A stretch of DNA of 9,745 nucleotides from an uncultured Oscillospiraceae bacterium. Its GTDB lineage: Bacteria; Bacillota; Clostridia; Oscillospirales; Oscillospiraceae. Of the stretch, positions 5,069-9,745 are shown in pieces. The notes beneath the pieces are model-generated. The model saw only the letters and a program-made list of their open reading frames with translations. It had not been told where the DNA came from and ran no database searches. The stretch spans positions 1 through 9,745 of the forward strand of contig CAKTZN010000065.1 in assembly GCA_934635545.1 (NCBI GenBank), in the 5' to 3' direction. Both the position numbers and the translations under genes were made by a program. Positions within the stretch are counted from its first letter, which is position 1. Each line of letters starts with the position of its first letter.

Positions 5069-5320
5069 TTACGGCTGCTGTAATTGTCGGCTCAGCCGCT
5101 GCAAGAGGGCACGGCCCTCGCCGCTGGACAGCACGGTTTTCAGCAGCGATGCCATCTCCGCGGCGCTGCCGCCCTCGCCCTGCTCCATGGCCCGCTGTAA
5201 TTGCGTGCCGTTCTGCTGCTGCATCAGGGCCATCAGCGCCTGACCGTCCGGGGATTGGGCCAGCCGCTCCACTGTGCCTGGATCGGTATGTAGCTGTGCC
5301 GCCACCTGATTCAAGTCCAT
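5069..5320 (-). CDS. Hypothetical small helical protein
   Basis: This is the first gene of the three-gene operon, 83 residues. The ATG at 5320 is preceded by GGAGGTGGG; the frame is open seven codons further upstream without a better ribosome site. The sequence is predicted all-helical and Gln/Leu/Ala-rich (for example QALMALMQQQNGTQLQRAME), with no Cys, signal peptide or membrane segment. Its start MDLNQVAAQLHTDPGTVERL and ending LLQRLSRQLQQP suggest a small interaction or assembly domain, but I recognise no family. It follows the nth terminator, so it is probably transcribed from its own promoter in the short gap; I could not identify that promoter convincingly. Confidence 0.75.
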   Translation of the reverse strand: MDLNQVAAQLHTDPGTVERLAQSPDGQALMALMQQQNGTQLQRAMEQGEGGSAAEMASLLKTVLSSGEGRALLQRLSRQLQQP

Positions 5321-5358
5321 GTTCCCACCTCCATACGGCAATATATGTGCCGGGCATG

Positions 5359-5388
5359 AAAAAAGTGCCAGTCCTATGGGACTGGCGC
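5359..5388 (-). terminator. Intrinsic terminator after nth
   Basis: GCCAGTCC (5367-5374) pairs with GGACTGGC (5379-5386), with two further pairs at the base. On the minus strand six T follow at once (5359-5364). It lies 14 bp after the nth stop and separates nth from the three-gene operon. Confidence 0.88.
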
Positions 5389-5401
5389 CTGGATATGTAT
5401 G

Positions 5402-6040
5402 TTATTGTTGGTCTGTACCATAGTCGCACAGCTCCCGCAGCGGACAGTCCCCGCATTGAGGCCCACGGGCCATGCACAGCGCCCGGCCGTGCAGCACCAT
5501 CCTGTGGCAGAAATCGTTGGATTCCTCCGGCAGGATGACCTTCCGGAGCTGCTGCTCCACCTTCAGGGGATCCTTGCTGCCGTCGGTGATGCCCAGCCGC
5601 CCGGTGATGCGGATGCAGTGGGTGTCGCAGACGTAGCCCTCCTTGCCGTATACGTCGCCCAGGATGAGGTTGGCGGTCTTGCGTCCCACGCCGGGCAGGC
5701 GCAGCAGGTCGTCCATGTTGTCCGGTACCCTGCCGCCGAAATCACGGAGCAGCATCTGGGCGCTGCCCACGATGTCCTTGGCCTTGGCCCGCCAGAAGCC
5801 GCAGGAGCGGACGTATTCGCCCACCTCGTCGGGCGTGGCCGCCGCGAAGGCCTCCAGCGTGGGAAAGCGCTCAAACAGCGCCGGAGTCACCAGATTCACC
5901 CGCGCGTCGGTACACTGGGCCGCCAGACGGACGGAGAACAGCAGCTCATAGTCCTTCTGATAGTCCAGGGAGCAGATGGCGTCCGGGTACAGCTTTTTCA
6001 GCGCCTCAATGATGGCGCTGATCTGCGCTTGTGTTTTCAT
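5402..6040 (-). CDS. nth: Endonuclease III (DNA glycosylase/AP lyase)
   Basis: This 212-residue base-excision repair enzyme removes oxidised pyrimidines and cleaves at the abasic site by beta-elimination. All diagnostic parts are present: the helix-hairpin-helix LPGVGRKTANLIL (115-127) with catalytic Lys at 121, catalytic Asp at 139 in CDTHCIR, and the [4Fe-4S] ligands C189, C196, C199 and C205 with C-x6-C-x2-C-x5-C spacing. Length matches the family. The residue before the catalytic Asp is Cys and the residue after the TH is Cys, where VDTHV is more usual; this should not affect catalysis. The start is the ATG at 6040 with GAGGTGAGG just upstream. An in-frame GTG at 6049 overlaps that ribosome site. 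It is monocistronic, divergent from rarA, and ends at the hairpin at 5359-5388. Confidence 0.95.
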   Translation of the reverse strand: MKTQAQISAIIEALKKLYPDAICSLDYQKDYELLFSVRLAAQCTDARVNLVTPALFERFPTLEAFAAATPDEVGEYVRSCGFWRAKAKDIVGSAQMLLRDFGGRVPDNMDDLLRLPGVGRKTANLILGDVYGKEGYVCDTHCIRITGRLGITDGSKDPLKVEQQLRKVILPEESNDFCHRMVLHGRALCMARGPQCGDCPLRELCDYGTDQQ

Positions 6041-6058
6041 GGGCCTCACCTCAGCTCT

Positions 6059-6087
6059 ATTGTATCAGACCTTGCGCAAAAAAGCAA
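6059..6087 (-). promoter_or_regulatory. Sigma-A-type promoter for nth
   Basis: On the minus strand TTGCTT (6082-6087) and TACAAT (6059-6064) are 17 bp apart. The predicted start near 6052 leaves a leader of only about 12 nt, just enough to hold the ribosome site. It overlaps the rarA promoter on the other strand. Confidence 0.65.
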
Positions 6088-6100
6088 ATGGTGGTATAAT
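6072..6100 (+). promoter_or_regulatory. Sigma-A-type promoter for the rarA operon
   Basis: TTGCGC (6072-6077) and a perfect TATAAT (6095-6100) are 17 bp apart. The predicted start near 6107 leaves a 24-nt leader carrying GGGAGGTGAG. The -35 hexamer lies inside the spacer of the opposing nth promoter. Confidence 0.8.
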
Positions 6101-6130
6101 ACAGCAGTATCATTTTTGGGAGGTGAGCGC

Positions 6131-7390
6131 ATGCGGCCATTGGCAGACGAAATACGGCCCCAGACCCTGGACGAGGTGGCGGGGCAGAAGCACCTGCTGG
6201 GCGAAGGCGCGCTGCTGCGCCGCCTGATCGAAAACGGGGCCGAGGCTAACCTGATCTTCTACGGGCCCTCCGGCACGGGGAAGACCACTATCGCCAACAT
6301 CATCGCCAAGCGGACGCAGAAGGCGCTGTATCATCTCAACGCCACCACCGCCGGCCTGTCGGATATCAAGGCCATCATCGCCGACGTGGATACCATGATG
6401 GCTCCCAATGGCATCCTGCTGTATCTGGATGAGATCCAGTACTTCAACAAGAAGCAGCAGCAGAGCCTGCTGGAGTTCCTGGAAAACGGCAAGATCACCA
6501 TGATCGCCAGCACCACCGAGAACCCCTATTTCTACATCTATAACGCCCTGCTGTCCCGCAGCACGGTGTTTGAGTTCAAGCCCCTGACGGCGGAGGAGAC
6601 CCGTCCCGCCGTGGAGCGCGCCCTGCGTATCGAGCAGGAGCGCAGCGACCTGCCCTTCCAATGGGAGGACACTGTTCCTAGCACAGTGGCTGCCGCCTGC
6701 GGCGGCGACGTCCGCAAGGCGGTGACGGCGGTGGAGCTGCTGTACCAGTCCGCCAAGCCCAAGGACGGCGTACTTTATGTGACAAGTGAGGACGCCTTAC
6801 AGTTGGCCCAGCGCAGCGCCATGCGGTATGACCGGGACGGCGACGAGCACTATGACCTGCTGTCGGCCCTGCAAAAATCCATCCGGGGCTCCGACCCAGA
6901 CGCGGCGGTGTATTATCTGGGCAGGCTGCTGGTGGCGGGCGATCTGCTGTCCCCCTGCCGCCGCCTGCTGGTCATCGCCAGCGAGGATATCGGCCTTGCC
7001 TACCCCCAGGCCATCGCCATCACGAAGGCCTGCGTGGACGCGGCGGTACAGTTGGGCCTTCCGGAGGCGCGGCTTCCCCTGGCCGAGGCGGCCATCCTGC
7101 TGGCCACGGCACCCAAGTCCAACGCCAGCCACAACGCCATCGTCGCCGCCATGGAGGACATCCAGCGCGGCGCCATGGGCAGCATCCCACGGCATTTGCA
7201 GAACGTCCACGCCGACAGCGCCGGACAGGGGCGGGAGCAGGGGTATCTCTATCCCCATGTGTTCCCCCACCACTATGTGAAGCAGCGGTATCTGCCGGAG
7301 GAGCTGGGGGAGAAGCACTACTACGAATACGGCGACAACAAGACCGAGCAGGCCGCCAAGCGCTATTGGGACGAGATCAAGAAAGGATGA
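6131..7390 (+). CDS. rarA: Replication-associated recombination protein A (AAA+ ATPase, RarA/MgsA)
   Basis: This 419-residue protein of the RarA/MgsA/WRNIP1 family is an AAA+ ATPase related to clamp-loader subunits, acting at stalled replication forks. Visible parts are Walker A GPSGTGKT (45-52), Walker B LLYLDEI (96-102), sensor 1 TTEN (128-131), the arginine-finger SR (142-143), and the family's C-terminal tetramerisation region with SEDIGLAYPQA, KSNAS and the tail YLYPHVFPHHYVKQRYLPEE. The usual N-terminal phrase RP-x(4)-GQ is seen as RPQTLDEVAGQKHLLG. Length is close to the family norm. The start is the ATG at 6131 with GGGAGGTGAG upstream; the frame is open far upstream, but that part is antisense to nth and precedes the promoter. 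It leads an operon with DUF951 (3-bp gap), a microprotein and a Dabb protein. Confidence 0.95.
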   Translation: MRPLADEIRPQTLDEVAGQKHLLGEGALLRRLIENGAEANLIFYGPSGTGKTTIANIIAKRTQKALYHLNATTAGLSDIKAIIADVDTMMAPNGILLYLDEIQYFNKKQQQSLLEFLENGKITMIASTTENPYFYIYNALLSRSTVFEFKPLTAEETRPAVERALRIEQERSDLPFQWEDTVPSTVAAACGGDVRKAVTAVELLYQSAKPKDGVLYVTSEDALQLAQRSAMRYDRDGDEHYDLLSALQKSIRGSDPDAAVYYLGRLLVAGDLLSPCRRLLVIASEDIGLAYPQAIAITKACVDAAVQLGLPEARLPLAEAAILLATAPKSNASHNAIVAAMEDIQRGAMGSIPRHLQNVHADSAGQGREQGYLYPHVFPHHYVKQRYLPEELGEKHYYEYGDNKTEQAAKRYWDEIKKG

Positions 7391-7393
7391 GCC

Positions 7394-7582
7394 ATGGATT
7401 TACAACTGCATGACATTCTGGAGCTGAAGAAGGATCACCCCTGCGGCAGCCGCCGCTGGGAGGTGCTGCGGGTGGGCATGGACATCAAGCTGAAATGCCA
7501 GGGCTGCGGCCACGAGGTGATGCAGCCCCGCCGCAAGGTGGAGAAAATGATCCGAAGAGTTGTACCGAAGGAGGAAGCATAA
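7394..7582 (+). CDS. DUF951 family protein
   Basis: This 62-residue protein of the DUF951 family (PF06107) is small, basic and Cys-containing, found across Firmicutes, with unknown function. Typical features are the opening LHDILELKKDHPCGS, the phrase WEVLRVGMDIKLKCQGCGHE and the basic tail. C17, C35, C38 and H40 could bind a metal such as zinc, and the basic residues would suit nucleic-acid contact; both are inferences. The ATG at 7394 lies 3 bp after the rarA stop, and the ribosome site AAAGGA is inside the end of rarA, indicating coupling. In other Firmicutes DUF951 genes often sit near chromosome-maintenance genes, as here. Confidence 0.92.
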   Translation: MDLQLHDILELKKDHPCGSRRWEVLRVGMDIKLKCQGCGHEVMQPRRKVEKMIRRVVPKEEA

Positions 7583-7681
7583 ATGCGTAAAAAGACGATG
7601 CAGATCATCGTGGGCGTCATCGCCTGTCTGATGGCGGTGCTGATGCTGGCGGGATTGATCGTCCCCTATCTGGGACTGTGA
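7583..7681 (+). CDS. 32-residue single-pass membrane microprotein
   Basis: This complete small ORF starts at the ATG directly after the DUF951 stop codon and ends at TGA 7679-7681. An ideal AAGGAGG (7568-7574) lies eight bases upstream of the ATG, so it has its own ribosome site. The product begins MRKKTMQIIVGVIACLMAVL and ends in PYLGL: a short basic N-terminus and one hydrophobic helix (about 7-27), predicted N-in. Size and layout recall the Firmicutes microproteins Prli42 (stressosome-associated) and DUF4044, but the sequence match is not clear enough to name it. The downstream gene starts 9 bp after its stop. Confidence 0.75.
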   Translation: MRKKTMQIIVGVIACLMAVLMLAGLIVPYLGL

Positions 7682-7690
7682 GGTGCGGGG

Positions 7691-7975
7691 ATGAAGCACT
7701 GTATTCTGGCAAAATGGGCCGGTAATGTCACCGATAAAGCCGCTTTATTGCCCCAGATAAGGGCGTTAATGTACCCGGCAAGCACCATTCCCGGCGTTCA
7801 CGGCGTGGAGGTGTACCCCTGCTGCGTCGATCGGCCCAACCGGTACGATCTGATGATCGTGCTGGATATGGACAAGGACGCCCTGCCCAACTGGGACGCG
7901 TCCGACATCCATCACCGGTGGAAGGACGAGTACGGCGGCCTGCTGGAAAAGAAGGCCATTTTCGATTACGAATAA
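7691..7975 (+). CDS. Dabb (stress-responsive A/B barrel) domain protein
   Basis: This 94-residue protein appears to be a single dimeric alpha/beta-barrel (Dabb, PF07876-like) domain. The opening strand MKHCILAKW, the helix with LLPQIRALM, the phrase IPGVHGVEVYPCCVDRPNRY, the strand YDLMIVLDMD and the final HHRWKDEYGGLLEKKAIFDYE follow the family order. Family members are small dimers with varied roles, and the substrate here is unknown. The start is the ATG at 7691 with a GAGGTG-type ribosome site. It is the last gene of the rarA operon and is followed by a strong terminator. The pair CC in the central loop is unusual for the fold and could bind a metal. Confidence 0.82.
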   Translation: MKHCILAKWAGNVTDKAALLPQIRALMYPASTIPGVHGVEVYPCCVDRPNRYDLMIVLDMDKDALPNWDASDIHHRWKDEYGGLLEKKAIFDYE

Positions 7976-7986
7976 GGATATGTGAC

Positions 7987-8020
7987 GCCCTGCGGGAGAA
8001 ATCCCGCAGGGCTCTTTTTT
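7987..8020 (+). terminator. Intrinsic terminator of the rarA operon
   Basis: Eleven perfect GC-rich pairs (7987-7997 with 8002-8012) close a GAAA tetraloop and are followed by TC and six T (8015-8020). The T tract touches the -35 region of the next promoter. Confidence 0.93.
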
Positions 8021-8053
8021 GTGACAGGATTCCCGGCCGGGCCGTCCTATAAT
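8021..8053 (+). promoter_or_regulatory. spoIIG-type promoter with extended spacer
   Basis: A perfect TATAAT (8048-8053) has no -35 hexamer at 17 bp, but GTGACA (8021-8026, five of six matches to TTGACA) lies 21 bp upstream. The B. subtilis spoIIG promoter is known for a 22-bp spacer and dependence on phosphorylated Spo0A, so this fits a Spo0A-activated promoter. I do not see a clear TGNCGAA Spo0A box. Transcription should start near 8060. Confidence 0.6.
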
Positions 8054-8072
8054 AGACGGCGAGGTGATGACC

Positions 8073-8987
8073 GTGACGGTGGTGTATCTTGACCGGGTGC
8101 TGGCGCTGAATCTGGTGGTGGACTATCTGCTGCTGATGACCACCGCCACCCTGGCGGGCACGCCATTGCGGCGGCTGCGGTTCGGTATCTGCGCCGCAGG
8201 CGGCGCGATGTACGCGGCGGCGGTATTCACGCTGCCGGTGCTGGCCCATCCCCTGTGCCGGGTGGGCGCGGGCACGGTCATGGCGCTGATGGCCTTCCGG
8301 AAAGAGGTGCGGCCCTGGCGGCTGACGGCGCTGTTCTGGCTGCTGTCCGGCGGGCTGGCGGGGCTTCTGCTGGCACTGGGACTGCTGGTGGGGTCACCCT
8401 ATGGCGTGGCGCAGCGGGTCTATCACGCCGATATCAGTTGGCTGGTGCTGCTGGGCAGCGCCGCGGGATTCTATGGCCTGCTGCATCTGGTGTTCCGCCA
8501 GACGGCGCGGCATGAAAGGGGAGAATTGATGGAGATCGAAGTGGTGGTGGGCGGCCGCCGGTGCCGCCTGCGGGCGCTGCGGGACAACGGCAACACGCTG
8601 CGGGATCCGGTGCGGGGCCAGCCGGTGTTGGTGGCGGAAGCGGCGGCGCTGCGCACCCTGTGGCCCGGCGAGGCGGCGGACATTCTGACAGGCCGCGGCG
8701 CGCCGGAGGAGAAGATGGCCCGGCTCTATCGCGCGGGGGTGGCGGTGTCCTTTGTGCTGCTGCCCTTCCGGGCGGTGGGAACGGAGGGCGGACTGCTGCT
8801 GGCCTGCCGCAGCGACTACATCCGCATCGGGCGGCGGACGGTGATGCACGCCCTAGTGGCGCTGACCGACACCCAGGTAGGGGCGGGCGGCTATCAGGCC
8901 CTCTGGGGCGGACAGGAAAGGAGAGGACGACATGACGCTGTGGCAGCGGCTTGTACAATGGATCCAACGGCTGGTCAGGCCGGATAG
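8073..8987 (+). CDS. spoIIGA: Sporulation sigma-E factor-processing peptidase SpoIIGA
   Basis: This 304-residue membrane aspartic protease cleaves the pro-sequence from pro-sigma-E in the mother cell after a signal from the forespore. The N-terminal half (about 1-145) is membrane-embedded with around five hydrophobic helices and opens [19 protein letters not shown], typical of the family. The C-terminal half is the protease domain, with the motif [15 protein letters not shown]171 in DNGN corresponds to the catalytic Asp, where B. subtilis has DTGN. GTG at 8073 is chosen because GAGGTG (8061-8066) is correctly spaced for it and it gives the usual N-terminus; the in-frame ATG at 8067 is almost on top of that ribosome site. 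The last 18 codons run into sigE in another frame, a 56-bp overlap. The final 26 or so residues do not look like the family. Confidence 0.93.
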   Translation: MTVVYLDRVLALNLVVDYLLLMTTATLAGTPLRRLRFGICAAGGAMYAAAVFTLPVLAHPLCRVGAGTVMALMAFRKEVRPWRLTALFWLLSGGLAGLLLALGLLVGSPYGVAQRVYHADISWLVLLGSAAGFYGLLHLVFRQTARHERGELMEIEVVVGGRRCRLRALRDNGNTLRDPVRGQPVLVAEAAALRTLWPGEAADILTGRGAPEEKMARLYRAGVAVSFVLLPFRAVGTEGGLLLACRSDYIRIGRRTVMHALVALTDTQVGAGGYQALWGGQERRGRHDAVAAACTMDPTAGQAG

Positions 8988-9627
8988 CGTTTACTACATA
9001 GGCGGCAGCGACACGCTGCCGCCGCCCCTCTCCCGTGAGGAAGAGGCGGAGATACTGGCCCGTCTGCCGGAGGAAGCTGCCCGGCAGACGCTGATCGAGC
9101 GGAACCTGCGGCTGGTGGTGTACATCGCCAAGCGGTTCGACAACACCGGCATCAACATCGAGGACCTGATCTCCATCGGCACCATCGGGCTCATCAAGGC
9201 GGTGAATACCTTCCGGACGGATAAGAACATCAAGCTGGCGACGTATGCTTCCCGGTGCATTGAAAATGAGATCCTGATGTACCTGCGGAAGAACAGCAAC
9301 ACCCGCACGGAGGTCAGCTTCGACGAGCCGCTGAACACCGATTGGGACGGGAAGGAGCTGCTGCTCAGCGACGTGATGGGCACGGAGGAGGACGTGGTAA
9401 TGCAGCCGCTGGAGGCGGACGTGGATCGCCAACTGCTGCACAGCGCTGTGGCGAAGCTGTCGCCCCGTGAGCAGGACATCATCTCGCTGCGGTTCGGGCT
9501 GGGTGGCCGGAAGGAGCTGACCCAGAAGGAGGTGGCCGACCGACTGGGCATCTCCCAATCCTACATCTCCCGGCTGGAGAAGCGGATCATCCTGCGGCTG
9601 CGGCGTGAGATTGTGAAAATGGCATAA
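8932..9627 (+). CDS. sigE: RNA polymerase sporulation sigma factor SigE (pro-sigma-E)
   Basis: This 231-residue sigma-70 family factor directs early mother-cell gene expression. It is made as an inactive precursor: the N-terminal amphipathic, basic segment (about 1-22) precedes [18 protein letters not shown] (21-38), matching the SpoIIGA processing region of B. subtilis pro-sigma-E. Region 2 spans about 54-121, with [31 protein letters not shown] and the -10-binding helix [15 protein letters not shown]. Region 4 (about 174-229) has [15 protein letters not shown] and the helix-turn-helix [20 protein letters not shown]. Length matches the family. The ATG at 8932 has AAAGGAGAGG upstream, inside the end of spoIIGA, so translation is likely coupled. 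A terminator follows immediately; sigG, often next in related genomes, is not here. Confidence 0.97.
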   Translation: MTLWQRLVQWIQRLVRPDSVYYIGGSDTLPPPLSREEEAEILARLPEEAARQTLIERNLRLVVYIAKRFDNTGINIEDLISIGTIGLIKAVNTFRTDKNIKLATYASRCIENEILMYLRKNSNTRTEVSFDEPLNTDWDGKELLLSDVMGTEEDVVMQPLEADVDRQLLHSAVAKLSPREQDIISLRFGLGGRKELTQKEVADRLGISQSYISRLEKRIILRLRREIVKMA

Positions 9628-9662
9628 AAAATGCCCGCAAGGCACTGCCTTGCGGGCATTTT
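9628..9662. terminator. Bidirectional intrinsic terminator after sigE
   Basis: Sixteen perfect pairs (9628-9643 with 9647-9662) close an ACT loop, with AAAA and TTTT at the two ends. It starts directly after the sigE stop codon. The convergent gene ends 8 bp beyond it, so it probably serves both strands. Confidence 0.93.
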
Positions 9663-9670
9663 ATGAAGTT

Positions 9671-9745
9671 TTACTGCAAAAACAGGCTGGCGGGGCGGTT
9701 GATGACCATCATGTTGTAGTAGCGCAGCAGGTGATAGTCGTCCTT
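9671..9745 (-). CDS. Unidentified protein, C-terminal fragment
   Basis: The minus-strand frame is open from the right edge to TAA at 9671-9673, giving 24 C-terminal residues beginning KDDYHLLRYYNMMVINRP and ending in LFLQ. Its stop lies 8 bp from a two-sided terminator facing sigE, the expected position for the end of a convergent gene. The fragment is too short to assign a family. Confidence 0.6.
   Translation of the reverse strand, partial: KDDYHLLRYYNMMVINRPASLFLQ

Noticed and set aside
5320..5358. CATATATTG as a sporulation-sigma -10 box for the three-gene operon
   Set aside because: There is no matching -35 element at the right distance, and one hexamer-like match in a short gap is expected by chance.
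5399..6130. N-terminal extension of the rarA frame
   Set aside because: The extension is antisense to nth and lies upstream of the rarA promoter and ribosome site. The family N-terminus starts at the ATG at 6131.
8434..9645. Minus-strand open frame of 403 codons
   Set aside because: It is antisense to sigE and spoIIGA, both certain genes, and is open only because of GC-rich codon structure.

Overview
The window looks like chromosomal DNA from a GC-rich, spore-forming gut member of the Clostridia, most likely Oscillospiraceae (Flavonifractor/Lawsonibacter/Oscillibacter-like). The reasons are the spoIIGA-sigE sporulation pair, strong Shine-Dalgarno sequences, a Gdx-type SMR exporter whose key residues match the Clostridiales protein Gdx-Clo, a VKTGD-type sortase substrate, and a palindromic repeat of a kind I associate with gut Clostridia. 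The taxon is an inference; there is no rRNA gene here.

Layout. 1-123 (+) is the end of a GGGtGRT-family gene. It converges on a minus-strand pair at 219-834, a bacterial PH-domain protein followed by an orphan 70-residue protein, with a two-sided terminator between. 989-1493 (+) is a self-contained unit: promoter, structured leader with intrinsic terminator (probable guanidine riboswitch, perhaps class IV), a guanidinium exporter and a terminator. 1537-3834 (-) encodes a secreted, cell-wall-anchored, pilin-like surface protein of 731 residues. 3869-4332 holds no long gene. It does carry a minus-strand promoter and a 20-codon Cys-rich ORF with a near-ideal ribosome site, a large hairpin, and a MITE-like inverted repeat of about 147 bp. 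4333-5320 (-) is a compact operon of three unrecognised proteins, two of them proline-rich.

5402-6040 (-) is endonuclease III (nth). It is divergent from rarA (6131-7390, +), and the two promoters are interleaved in the same stretch of about 40 bp. rarA continues into a tight operon: DUF951, a 32-residue membrane microprotein and a Dabb-domain protein, closed by a terminator. 8020-9627 (+) is the spoIIG operon, with a promoter whose -35/-10 spacing is unusually long, then spoIIGA overlapping sigE. A shared terminator separates it from the end of a minus-strand gene that runs off the right edge.

How the genes work together. SpoIIGA activates pro-SigE in the mother cell during sporulation. The leader at 1024-1107 probably makes the exporter respond to guanidinium. 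RarA and Nth both act in genome maintenance and share a control region. The most promising undescribed items are the 20-residue Cys-rich peptide gene with its palindrome-overlapped promoter, the proline-rich three-gene operon, and the 32-residue membrane protein.
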